Assembly: GCA_030447045.1 (NCBI GenBank)
Contig: JAUJMB010000033.1
Location: 1 to 13,345 of the forward strand
From: Rubrobacteraceae bacterium
GTDB taxonomy: Bacteria > Actinomycetota > Rubrobacteria > Rubrobacterales > Rubrobacteraceae
Reading direction: 5' to 3'
DNA: 13,345 nucleotides
Positions 6,526 to 13,016 of this stretch are shown one piece after another. The position numbers and the translations under genes are program-made. Each line of letters opens with the position of its first letter. Position 1 is the stretch's first letter. Under the pieces are notes generated by a model, which ran no database searches, was not told the DNA's origin, and saw only the letters and a program-made list of their open reading frames with translations.

Positions 6526-6802
6526 CGATACGGACCGGGTTGGCCGAACAACTGTCGGCGGGTCACCCGACGAAGCCGATCGCCTGCTCGTAGAACGCTA
6601 TTCTCCTGTATTTCTCCTCCTCTCCGGCCATCCCCCAGAGCAAAACCGCGACGGGGAGCAGCGTAGCCGGCCCATCCGGCGCGGCGCATCCCCCACATGA
6701 ACCATCTCTGTCGGGCTCCGGGGAACCCTCCCAGCGCGAGGTTGCGGGAAGGGCCCCAGCGCCTACTCCTCGTGCGTCACTTCCATCGACTCGTCTACGG
6801 CC
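6526..6802 (-). other. Unassigned stretch; in-frame open continuation past a stop
   Basis: No convincing gene is seen here. The frame of the 71-aa protein stays open on the - strand after its TAG (6803-6805) until TGA at 6563-6565, about 79 codons. The last part reads like protein: a hydrophobic ATLLPVAVLLWGM followed by AGEEEKYRRIAFYEQAIGFV. The only nearby ATG (6631) would give 22 aa. It may be a gene remnant, a readthrough tail, or chance openness of GC-rich DNA. Confidence 0.25.
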
Positions 6803-7018
6803 CTACTCGGCGGTTCGCTGGGAGAGCAGCCTCTTGGCCTCGCGCGCCTGGCTGTGGCTCAGCCGCTCGATCTCCTTCAGGGCGCCGGACACCAGCTCGT
6901 CTTCCGGGCCGACTACCGGCTTTCCGGAGAGGCCGCCGTTCGCCCTTTTTGCCAGCAACTCGTACCTCTGAGCGTCCTCCAGCATGCCGCGCAGTACGTC
7001 GTGCAAGGATGTCGCCAT
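6803..7018 (-). CDS. Small helical protein of unknown function, 71 aa
   Basis: The product is soluble and predicted helical, starting MATSLHDVLRGMLEDAQRYE. It has a glycine-rich break near residues 28-37 and a second helix (about 40-65) rich in Glu, Arg and Lys. No family is recognised. The ATG at 7018 is chosen because AGGAGG precedes it by 10 nt; the in-frame extension to 7069 lies before this site and looks non-coding. A strong promoter is found upstream. It is divergent from the sigma factor gene, with about 340 bp between start codons. Confidence 0.75.
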   Translation of the reverse strand: MATSLHDVLRGMLEDAQRYELLAKRANGGLSGKPVVGPEDELVSGALKEIERLSHSQAREAKRLLSQRTAE

Positions 7019-7081
7019 CTTCGGTCGCCTCCTCGGGTAATGCTTCGTGTTACTATGTGCAAAAAGCATATAGCAAAGGCC

Positions 7082-7110
7082 ATGCTACCTCTCCGACCCG
7101 GCGGTGTCAA
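7082..7110 (-). promoter_or_regulatory. Promoter of the 71-aa protein gene
   Basis: On the - strand a perfect TTGACA (7110-7105) is 17 bp from TAGCAT (7087-7082). The predicted start is near 7075, giving a leader of about 57 nt that ends in AGGAGG. Confidence 0.72.
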
Positions 7111-7280
7111 CCGCACTAGTCTGCTCCGTGAGCCGCCGCCCCGCTTCGGTCCGGTGGGCCCCAAAAGCGGCGCAATACCTTCACGGGGTGTTATCGTAGC
7201 TTCCGTCCCGTCTTACTCTTCGGATAGGGAGCCCGCCCAGCGGTCCAGCAGAAAAGCCCGATCGAGCCTTCTCTGTTGGT

Positions 7281-7309
7281 TTGAATGTCCTGCAAAGCGG
7301 GGATAAAAT
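7281..7309 (+). promoter_or_regulatory. Promoter of the sigma factor gene
   Basis: TTGAAT (7281-7286) and TAAAAT (7304-7309) are 17 bp apart, close to the vegetative consensus. The start is expected near 7316, about 45 nt before the ATG. The surrounding DNA is more AT-rich than its neighbours. Confidence 0.75.
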
Positions 7310-7360
7310 CTGTCCACCGAACTATTCTAACTGTGTTCTTGGCTTGTATGGGAGGCGCGT

Positions 7361-8158
7361 ATGGGCACGAGAAATACGGTTGGGTGCCTAAGCGAGGCGG
7401 CTGAGGGTCGGTTGCTGACCAGGATGGCCGCAGGAGATCAGAATGCTCGTTGCCGATTGATCGAGGCTTACCTGGGAATGGTGTCTAGACTCGCTCGACG
7501 CTACGCAAAGAAATGGAAGGTGCCGTCTGAGGACCTCATGCAAGAGGGGGCCCTGGCTCTGGTGCAGGCGATAGACCACTACGATCACCGGCGCGGAATG
7601 AAGCTGTCGACCTACGCCACGTGGTGGGTGAAGCAGTCCATTCGGCGGGCGGCGATGGCCCAGAGCCGCCCGATGAGGGTTCCCGAGCGGATGTGGCAGA
7701 TGGCAGGCGAACTCTCTTGTGAGGAGCAACGCTCAGGGTTACGTCCGCGCCAAGAACCCCAAGACAAGGGCTGGACCGGCGCCTCGCTTTGGTCGGAAGA
7801 AGAGCTGGAAGAGGTACGGCGTGCCCTGCGTCCGGTGGTTTCGTTGGAAACGCGGGTCGGAGATGGTGCGGGCGAGCTGGGCGAGCTTCTCGCCGACTCG
7901 TGCGCCGAGGACCCGGCTGAGGTAGCCGCGCGTGACGACGCCCGTCACCGGCTCGCGGAAGCGATGGCCGCCCTTCCGGAGAGGGAACGCACCGTGCTGG
8001 TGGAGCGGACCGGGTTCGACAGAGAGCCCCGAAGCCTGACGGCGATCGCCAAGGATCTAGGGGTCTCTCGAGAACGCGCACGTCAGCTGGAGGGCGTGGC
8101 TTTGAGGGAGTTACGCGACCATCAAAGAGAATGGGGATTGGAGGGCCTAGCGGCTTAG
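7361..8158 (+). CDS. Sigma-70 family RNA polymerase sigma factor
   Basis: This 265-aa sigma factor directs RNA polymerase to a promoter subset. Region 2 spans about residues 20-108, with DLMQEGALALVQAIDHYD (58-75) for core binding and STYATWWVKQSIRRAA (83-98) for promoter melting and -10 recognition. A shortened, variable region 3 follows (about 110-190). Region 4 (about 198-252) has LPERERTVL and the helix-turn-helix SLTAIAKDLGVSRERARQLE (225-244). It lacks region 1.1 and is longer than an ECF factor, so it is a group 2 or 3 sigma of the RpoH/SigB/SigA-related kind. The ATG at 7361 follows GGGAGG at 5 nt. A heat or general stress role is plausible from the hsp20, usp and protease genes nearby, but the sequence does not prove it. 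Confidence 0.93.
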   Translation: MGTRNTVGCLSEAAEGRLLTRMAAGDQNARCRLIEAYLGMVSRLARRYAKKWKVPSEDLMQEGALALVQAIDHYDHRRGMKLSTYATWWVKQSIRRAAMAQSRPMRVPERMWQMAGELSCEEQRSGLRPRQEPQDKGWTGASLWSEEELEEVRRALRPVVSLETRVGDGAGELGELLADSCAEDPAEVAARDDARHRLAEAMAALPERERTVLVERTGFDREPRSLTAIAKDLGVSRERARQLEGVALRELRDHQREWGLEGLAA

Positions 8159-8161
8159 GTT

Positions 8162-8202
8162 TGCGTCAGTGGCAGCCCTCTAGTAGCACTGCCACTGACG
8201 CA
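8162..8202. terminator. Perfect 14-bp inverted repeat between convergent genes
   Basis: TGCGTCAGTGGCAG (8162-8175) is exactly repeated inverted at 8189-8202, with a 13-nt loop. It starts 3 bp after the sigma factor stop and lies 8 bp beyond the stop of the Usp remnant on the other strand. A bidirectional terminator is the simplest reading; neither side has a T-run. Confidence 0.6.
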
Positions 8203-8210
8203 GAGTGCGA

Positions 8211-8376
8211 TCAGGAGAAGGAACGGGCGTGCGGCCTCGGTATGTCGTGGCAGACGTGCACAACGTGCAGCTCGGAGCCACCCCTCTGGGATAGGTCGAT
8301 CGCCGCCCGCGCAGCGAGGTACGCGTCTTCTGAGTCGTCGATGGCCAACGGTATCTTGGTTGGGGAAAGCGTTCAT
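8211..8376 (-). pseudogene. Universal stress protein (UspA) remnant, frameshifted and truncated
   Basis: From 8357 down to 8211 one frame reads KIPLAIDDSEDAYLAARAAI and then LHVVHVCHDIPRPHAR, a clear UspA-family N-terminus (first strand, DxSE loop, first helix, second strand). The ATG with a good ribosome binding site (AGGAGG, 7 nt before 8376) is in another frame. Dropping one C from the CCCC run (8365-8362 on the - strand) joins them to give MNAFPTKIPLAIDD, the expected family start. Even then the product would be only about 54 aa, against about 140-160 for the family, and it would lack the C-terminal nucleotide-binding region. So it has two defects: an apparent 1-bp insertion and a 3' truncation next to the 14-bp inverted repeat. 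It follows the exchanger gene by 48 bp, in an operon-like position. Confidence 0.8.
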
Positions 8377-8424
8377 CTTGTTTCCTCCTGTATTCGGGCT
8401 TCTCTGACGCGTTCAACGGTAGGG

Positions 8425-9510
8425 TTACGTCACCGTAAACAGGGCTGCCACTACGAACATCAGGTAGAAGACACCGCAAACCATGAGGTGCGCGGCCCGG
8501 ATCCGCATCGGGTGCTTGAGTATCGCGTAGACGAACCCGCCGGAGATGAGCGCCAGCGCCACGGAGAGGACGTTCAGGGGGCCGAGCACCCACGGCGTGA
8601 ACAGCACCCCGATCGCTACGGGTATGGTGGACTGGAAGACCATAGCACCGGTTATGTTGCCGAAGGCCAGGGTGTCCTTGCCTTCCCTGATCCAGAGAAC
8701 AGAGTTGAACTTCTCGGGTAGCTCGGTGGCGAGCGGCGCGAGTACTAGCGCGATCAAGCCGGCGGGCACACCGATCGCCACCGCGGCGTGCTTCACGGCG
8801 TCCACGAACATGTGCGCCCCCGCCACCATGATCCCAAGGGCCCCCACAAACTGAGCGAGAATGGCAGCGAGCGGCGGCCGGGAACCGAATGGCCAGAGCG
8901 TGAGGCTCTCTGGAGCCTCCTCCAGGTTCTTGCCGGAAGCGAGGGTCAGACGGACGTAAAAGACGTACCCCCCAACAAGCAAGCCCGCCAAAACCACTTT
9001 GACCCAAAACGGCAGCTCTACGATCCCGGCCCCCGCAGCTACGGCGAAGAAGACCAGGAAGAATCCCGTGTCCCGGCCGATCGTTTCTTCGTCGACGCGC
9101 ACCTCCGTCCCGTGGGTTTTGCGTGGGTGGAAGAAACCCGCGTCCCAACCGGCGGTGGCCTCGCCGACGTTCATGCCCGTCGCGTAAGCCCTGTGCCGGC
9201 GAAAGGCCACCATCGAGATCCCGACCACGAACAGGGCGAGCGTGGTCAGCATAAACGGCGCCCCGAGGATCGCGCCGATCCCCACCTCAGCGGATTCCTC
9301 GGATCTTGCGCCCGTGAATACCGATCCCAGGATCGCAACCATCGGGATCATGGTCTCCGGCAAGGCGGTCCCGACGGCGGCGAGCACGCTCCCTACCGCG
9401 CCCTGGCTGAGGTTCAGCCTCTCCCCGAGAATCTCGACGGCGTTGGTGAACAGGGCCGCCGCGGCGAGGATGGCGACCAAGGCGAACCCGAACTCTATTA
9501 GCGTCGACAT
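8425..9510 (-). CDS. Sodium/calcium exchanger-family (CaCA) membrane protein
   Basis: This 361-aa inner-membrane antiporter has about ten to eleven hydrophobic segments. Both alpha repeats of the CaCA superfamily are visible: alpha-1 with AAVGTALPETMIPM (residues 44-57), and alpha-2 with LAPLATELPEKFNSV (257-271) followed by FGNITGAMVFQS (283-294). The acidic residues E52, E263 and E266 are candidate cation ligands. A hydrophilic loop (about 104-147), rich in His and charged residues, separates the halves. The family exchanges Ca2+ or another cation for Na+ or H+; the ion cannot be told here. The ATG at 9510 follows GGAGGTGA at 8 nt. It sits 96 bp downstream of the Zn protease gene, with a possible TATAAA (9537-9532) between, and ahead of the Usp remnant. 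Confidence 0.92.
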   Translation of the reverse strand: MSTLIEFGFALVAILAAAALFTNAVEILGERLNLSQGAVGSVLAAVGTALPETMIPMVAILGSVFTGARSEESAEVGIGAILGAPFMLTTLALFVVGISMVAFRRHRAYATGMNVGEATAGWDAGFFHPRKTHGTEVRVDEETIGRDTGFFLVFFAVAAGAGIVELPFWVKVVLAGLLVGGYVFYVRLTLASGKNLEEAPESLTLWPFGSRPPLAAILAQFVGALGIMVAGAHMFVDAVKHAAVAIGVPAGLIALVLAPLATELPEKFNSVLWIREGKDTLAFGNITGAMVFQSTIPVAIGVLFTPWVLGPLNVLSVALALISGGFVYAILKHPMRIRAAHLMVCGVFYLMFVVAALFTVT

Positions 9511-9606
9511 CTGCTAGCTCACCTCCATTCCTTTATATCCTTTTGAGGCCCCTTCCTTTGTGGTTGCTCACGACCCTTCTCGTCGTGCATGCGCTGGGTG
9601 CAAGCG

Positions 9607-10284
9607 CTACTCCCGGCTGACCAGGATCAGGTACAGCAGCGTCAGCAGGGAGGTGAGCGCCGCCGCCACGTAGGTGAAGGCCGCCGCCGTAAGCACCCGC
9701 TTCGCGCCCCCGGCCTCGCGACGTGACAACAAGCCGTACCGAGTCAAGAGACCGTAGGCCCTCCTCGAGGCGTCGAACTCGACCGGTAGGGTGACCACGT
9801 GGAAGGCCAGCACCCCGGCGAACGCCAGCACCGCAAGCTGGATGAACAACTGACCCAGTCCGGCACCGCCCGTAGCGATTCCCGCGAAGAAGAGCGGGAA
9901 CCAGAGTTGGGCTCCGAGGTTCACAATCGGGAGGAGCCCAGCCCGCATCTTCATCGGCAAGTAGCCGGTGTCGTCTTGTATGGCGTGCCCGCACTCGTGG
10001 GCCGCCACGCTCACCGCCGCTATGGAGCTGCCACGGAAGTTCCCTTCCGAAAGCCTGACCGCTTTCCTCGATGGATCGTAGTGGTCAGTGAGCGTACCGG
10101 CTACCGGCTCTACCCTGACGTTCCACAGCCCGTTGCGGTCCAGTATGGCGCGGGCCACCTCCGCACCGCTCAAGCCGCTCGCGCTGATCTGTTTCGACCA
10201 CCTCGAGTACGAGCTTCGTACCCAAAGCGCCGCGACGCCCGAAGCCACGGCCCCTAGCACCATCACCAAGAAGTAACCGGTCAT
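9607..10284 (-). CDS. yugP: YugP-type zinc metallopeptidase, membrane-bound
   Basis: This 225-aa protein of the YugP family (neutral zinc metallopeptidase) is membrane-anchored, with hydrophobic segments at about residues 3-22, 117-137, 143-167 and 198-222. The zinc site is HECGH (96-100), within AAVSVAAHECGHAIQD; E169 in LPVEFDAS is the likely third ligand. The family fingerprint DHYDPSRKAVRLSEGNF (67-83) is intact. The length is normal. The ATG at 10284 follows AGGAGG at about 10 nt. These proteases are thought to act on membrane or envelope proteins; substrates are not established. It is first in a likely unit with the exchanger and Usp remnant, just downstream of an hsp20 gene. Confidence 0.93.
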   Translation of the reverse strand: MTGYFLVMVLGAVASGVAALWVRSSYSRWSKQISASGLSGAEVARAILDRNGLWNVRVEPVAGTLTDHYDPSRKAVRLSEGNFRGSSIAAVSVAAHECGHAIQDDTGYLPMKMRAGLLPIVNLGAQLWFPLFFAGIATGGAGLGQLFIQLAVLAFAGVLAFHVVTLPVEFDASRRAYGLLTRYGLLSRREAGGAKRVLTAAAFTYVAAALTSLLTLLYLILVSRE

Positions 10285-10357
10285 TCTATCCCCACCTCCT
10301 CTCTCTTTACGGCTTCGTCAGCCACACCGGGGAAGGCGACGCTTCTCGCTTCGCCCA

Positions 10358-10439
10358 ACCGCACAGCAGCGCCTGCCAGGAAGGAGCAGGGACGTGGCCC
10401 GGCTCCTTCCCATCACGAGAGCGGCCTCCGTTGTGCGGT
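10358..10439 (-). terminator. Nested inverted repeats after hsp20 copy 1
   Basis: An outer stem ACCGCACA (10358-10365) / TGTGCGGT (10432-10439) encloses an inner 9-bp stem GGAAGGAGC (10379-10387) / GCTCCTTCC (10402-10410). It begins 5 bp after the hsp20 stop. There is no T-run, so it could be a terminator or an mRNA 3'-end stabiliser. Confidence 0.5.
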
Positions 10440-10444
10440 CCGAC

Positions 10445-10912
10445 TCAGCTGCCGGAGGTCTTGCCGCCCTCGATCTGGATACGCTTGGGTTCCTGCATAA
10501 CCGCCGCGCCCCGGACTCTTACCTCCAGCACACCGTCCTCAAAGCGGGCGCTGATCTTGCTATCGTCCGTGCCCTCGGGCAGCGTCATGCTCCTCCGGAA
10601 CGAGCCGGAGCGGCACTCCCTTACGTAGTAGCCGCTGTGCTCCTCCTCTCGCTCGGCCCTGCGCTCCCCGCTTATGGTCAGGACGTTGCCCTGGAGCGTG
10701 ATGTCCACGTCCTCCTGCTCGAGGCCGGGAAGCTCGGCTCTTATCAGCAGGTCCCCATCCTCGGAGAGGACGTCTATCGCCGGAACCCACTCGGTCAGCT
10801 GAGTCCGCGGGAGGCCCTCGGGCCGGCGAAGCAGGCCGCCGAACACGTCGTCAAACGTTCGCTTCATCTGATCCTGCATATCCCGGAAACCCCTGAACGG
10901 TGTCAGAGCCAT
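10445..10912 (-). CDS. hsp20: Small heat-shock protein, Hsp20 family (copy 1)
   Basis: This 155-aa cytoplasmic ATP-independent chaperone holds unfolding proteins as oligomers. The alpha-crystallin domain spans about residues 41-135, with AELPGLEQEDVDITLQGN (59-76), LTISGER (78-84) and the signature ARFEDGVLEV (122-131). A short N-terminal arm starts MALTPFRGFRD. The C-terminal I-x-I motif is I145-Q-I147. The ATG at 10912 is chosen because AGGAGG (10926-10921) lies 8 nt upstream; the ATG at 10918 would leave only 2 nt. The open frame runs to 11314 without coding character. A palindrome and promoter shared with copy 2 lie upstream. The copies match in the arm (PFRGFRD versus PLRGFWD) and core but are clearly diverged. 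Confidence 0.95.
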   Translation of the reverse strand: MALTPFRGFRDMQDQMKRTFDDVFGGLLRRPEGLPRTQLTEWVPAIDVLSEDGDLLIRAELPGLEQEDVDITLQGNVLTISGERRAEREEEHSGYYVRECRSGSFRRSMTLPEGTDDSKISARFEDGVLEVRVRGAAVMQEPKRIQIEGGKTSGS

Positions 10913-10954
10913 GACCATCACCTCCTCCGTCCGCCTTGATTCGCTTCTTACCTC

Positions 10955-11006
10955 GGTGGTGGGGCCCCACCACCCCGCACTAGATGTATTAGCGAGCGAG
11001 TCGCAA
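10955..11006 (-). promoter_or_regulatory. hsp20 copy 1 promoter with palindromic operator
   Basis: On the - strand: TTGCGA (11006-11001), box TCGCTCGCTA (10999-10990), -10-like TCTAGT (10984-10979), then a perfect 20-bp palindrome GGTGGTGGGGCCCCACCACC (10974-10955). Its inner 14 bp, GGTGGGGCCCCACC (10971-10958), matches the copy 2 palindrome at 12 of 14 positions. The predicted transcription start falls at the edge of the palindrome, so it may be a repressor site or a 5'-end RNA hairpin. Confidence 0.65.
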
Positions 11007-11512
11007 GATGCAAGCTCACTCCGGGCGAGATTCTCGGATCGATCCGGCAGCCCGCCATTGAGGGCCGGTTGTCTGTGGAGGCTGTCTAGAGAGGGTTCCG
11101 GGTGCGAAGACGAACTGCGCTCCAACGCACGAACAAGAGGAGATGTCATACCGGTCGATATACCGTGCCAAGAGAGGAATACCTTGACATTGGTGGGCCG
11201 TGCCTTGCACACGAATCTCGGCCTAACAGGCAAGGGGCCGGCGGGTGAAGCCGAGCCGTCTTGGTTGCGTCCCCGGGGTGGAGGAGAGGAACGACCGTCA
11301 ACCTTCGGTGCCACGACCTTCGGCTAGGCGTCTACCTATCGGATGCCTTTCAGCTCTGAGATCGTCGTCGGGCGGGGTTACGATGCCCCGGTCCTTCATT
11401 TGCCGGAGTGCCGAAGTAGTGTTCTCAGAATGTGTGGGCAAGCGGCGGTAAGGCCGGGACCGTACAGAGTTGCCAGCTCAGCTAGTGCTGCCCATAAGTC
11501 CCCCTGGGGGCG
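11007..11512. other. About 500 bp without a supported gene
   Basis: Open frames on both strands lack ribosome binding sites and coding character. One minus-strand stretch (about 11435-11298) reads TSALRQMKDRGIVTPPDDDL and onward, faintly like a SHOCT-type C-terminal tail. It lacks a convincing start and may be chance. The stretch is less GC-rich than the left part of the window. Confidence 0.3.
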
Positions 11513-11605
11513 CTAGAAAGCGCTGACTAGGGGGCCTAGGGACATCAGTATGAACAGCAGGATCATGATCATGACGCCTACCCCAACGAATGCGTTGCTA
11601 CTCAC
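11513..11605 (-). CDS. 30-aa single-helix membrane microprotein
   Basis: A GTG at 11605 on the - strand follows AAGGGGTGA, a good anti-16S match, at a usable distance. The 30-aa product has a polar start (SSNAF) and one hydrophobic helix running from about residue 6 to the end, with GVMIMILLFILMSLGPL at its core; it stops with TAG. No family is recognised. It lies alone between the terminator of hsp20 copy 2 and hsp20 copy 1, so it is probably transcribed separately. A 29-codon open frame from 11687 (MLLGEYLPRT to WQRGYQEGVILGE) ends over its start (11598) and could be a coupled leader, though it has no ribosome binding site. Confidence 0.55.
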   Translation of the reverse strand: MSSNAFVGVGVMIMILLFILMSLGPLVSAF

Positions 11606-11725
11606 CTAAAATCACCCCTTCCTGGTAGCCACGTTGCCACTCTACGAGCGTTCGATCCGTCCTTGGTAAGTACTCGCCGAGGAGCATGAGGGAACGAAGG
11701 AAGCCAGTGCACGGAGAGCAAGAAA

Positions 11726-11751
11726 AGGGTCGGATTGCTAAACCCGACCCT
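11726..11751 (-). terminator. Intrinsic terminator of hsp20 copy 2
   Basis: On the - strand AGGGTCGG (11751-11744) and CCGACCCT (11733-11726) form an 8-bp stem with a 10-nt loop. TTTCTTG follows directly after the stem's last T. It lies about 165 bp past the hsp20 stop. Confidence 0.72.
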
Positions 11752-11917
11752 CTCCTCTGGTCGTACCCGGCGACCGGATCCGGCGGCGTGCTCTCTTTTC
11801 TCCCATTGGCTGGGTGGACCCGCCTCCGTCGTCCGACGTGAGGCCAACGTACTCTCTGAGGCACCGCCAGCCGGTCGGCAGGTCAGTGCGCCTCGGCGCA
11901 GTGCCGAGGACGCCGTT

Positions 11918-12367
11918 TTAGGAGGAACTGCCGCCCTCGATGGCTATCTTCTTGGGCTCGACCTCCTGAACCGCGCCGGGCAATACCACCTCGAGCACGC
12001 CGCCCTCGAAGCGCGCCTTTATGGAGTCGGCGTCGATGCCCTCGGGAACCGTCACGGTCCTGCGGAACGGCCCGTAGGGCAGCTCGTTGAGGTAGTAGTC
12101 GACGCCCTCCGCGGTGGTGACCTTGCGCTCGCCGCTGATGGTCAGCAAGTTGCCGTCGAGGGTGATGTCCACGTCCTCCAGCCCGACGCCCGGCAGGTGA
12201 TAGTGGAGCACCAAGTCCCCGTCCTTGGCGTAAGCCTCGAGCTGAGGCGACCACGTGCGGCTAGCGGTGTCTGTAGGCCTGCGGCCGAACAGGTCGCGGA
12301 CCACGTGGTCGAACATGCGGTCGACCTCGCTCTGCGTATCCCAGAAGCCTCTTAATGGAGCCAGCAT
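11918..12367 (-). CDS. hsp20: Small heat-shock protein, Hsp20 family (copy 2)
   Basis: This 149-aa paralogue of copy 1 is a cytoplasmic holdase chaperone. The alpha-crystallin domain (about residues 40-131) contains LPGVGLEDVDITLDGN (58-73), LTISGER (75-81) and ARFEGGVLEV (118-127). The C-terminal I-x-I motif is I141-A-I143. The arm opens MLAPLRGFWDTQSEVDRMFD. It differs from copy 1 in the loop after strand 5 (TTAEGVDYYLNELPYGPF versus EREEEHSGYYVRECRSGSF), so the two are unlikely to be recent duplicates. The ATG at 12367 follows GGAGGT at about 8 nt; the in-frame extension to 12469 would read through the promoter region. Transcription should end at the hairpin at 11726-11751. Confidence 0.95.
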   Translation of the reverse strand: MLAPLRGFWDTQSEVDRMFDHVVRDLFGRRPTDTASRTWSPQLEAYAKDGDLVLHYHLPGVGLEDVDITLDGNLLTISGERKVTTAEGVDYYLNELPYGPFRRTVTVPEGIDADSIKARFEGGVLEVVLPGAVQEVEPKKIAIEGGSSS

Positions 12368-12413
12368 CACTGTAACCTCCTTCCATCGTGCTCTTATTTT
12401 CTTTCTGGTTTGC

Positions 12414-12462
12414 GGTGAGGCCTCACCGGCTTCCACTATCCTTAATAGCGAGCGAAAACAGA
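12414..12462 (-). promoter_or_regulatory. hsp20 copy 2 promoter with palindromic operator
   Basis: On the - strand: a weak -35 (TCTGTT, 12462-12457), box TCGCTCGCTA (12455-12446), -10-like GATAGT (12440-12435), then palindrome GGTGAGGCCTCACC (12427-12414; 16 bp if the flanking C and G are counted). Spacing from box to palindrome is identical to copy 1. Confidence 0.65.
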
Positions 12463-12499
12463 ACCGCAAGCCCTACTGCAGAGAAAATTATCGAAGCCG

Positions 12500-12781
12500 A
12501 TGTACCGCCACGCGTGCATGACTATCTTCCTCGCCACGTCCTGCCACGGCCAGAAGTTGGGCACCCAAGCGATCCGTCTCCTCGCCCGCCATCTCATCGA
12601 AGGGCGCAGCCGCCACCGCCTCGCGATCGAGTCGGCCGGCGACAACACTATCGTGATCCGCGCCTACGAACGGGTGGGCTCTCGCAGGGTCGGGATCATG
12701 CGCAATTACGAGCGCGGCCCCGATGGCGTTCGGCACGACGGGCTGCTCATGGACATGCTTCAGGAAGAGTTGCGCCCCTGA
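12500..12781 (+). pseudogene. AAC(6')-like GNAT acetyltransferase, C-terminal fragment
   Basis: The 93-aa reading matches the C-terminal half of GNATs related to aminoglycoside 6'-N-acetyltransferases. It has the acetyl-CoA loop HGQKLGTQAIRLLARHLIE (16-34), HRLAIESAGDN (39-49), AYERVGSRRVGIMRNYERG (55-73) and HDGLLMDMLQEEL (79-91). Such enzymes are usually about 150-190 aa, so the N-terminal half is missing. The DNA before the ATG at 12500 is the hsp20 promoter region and shows no GNAT sequence or ribosome binding site. The usual R/Q-G-x-G loop is also altered (QKLG), and YEKVGF has become YERVGS. This looks like a decaying fragment rather than a working resistance gene. Translation from this ATG cannot be excluded. 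Confidence 0.72.
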
Positions 12782-12993
12782 TCGACGGCCACACCCCATG
12801 GTCTTTCGTACTTGCGCACCCAGACCGCCGCTCTCGGATCTCTTGGAGATGCCCGGTGGGCATGGCGCAAGTGGGCCCTAGGTCGTACGAGATGGAAGGT
12901 TACGTTCGTAGGACTCTATACGCGTTGCTGCCCGGTAGCTGCACGACAGGCCAGCGAACACCCCTAGCTGACACCACAGGTCTGTATTTAGCC

Positions 12994-13013
12994 TGGAAAT
13001 TGGCACATTTCCA
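12994..13013 (-). terminator. Small hairpin just past the tRNA fragment
   Basis: TGGAAAT (13013-13007 on the - strand) and ATTTCCA (13000-12994) form a 7-bp stem with a 6-nt loop, starting 3 nt after the tRNA 3' end. It may be the original tRNA terminator, though no T-run follows. Confidence 0.4.
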
Positions 13014-13016
13014 AAG

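Noticed and set aside
8180..9148. 322-aa minus-strand frame
   Set aside because: It overlaps the cation exchanger in another frame and has no recognisable domain.
10445..11314. 289-aa version of hsp20 copy 1
   Set aside because: The extra N-terminal 134 residues lie before the ribosome binding site and span the palindrome and promoter shared with copy 2.
11298..11399. 33-aa minus-strand ORF MKDRGIVTPPDD, faintly SHOCT-like
   Set aside because: No ribosome binding site and the similarity is too weak; mentioned only in the intergenic entry.
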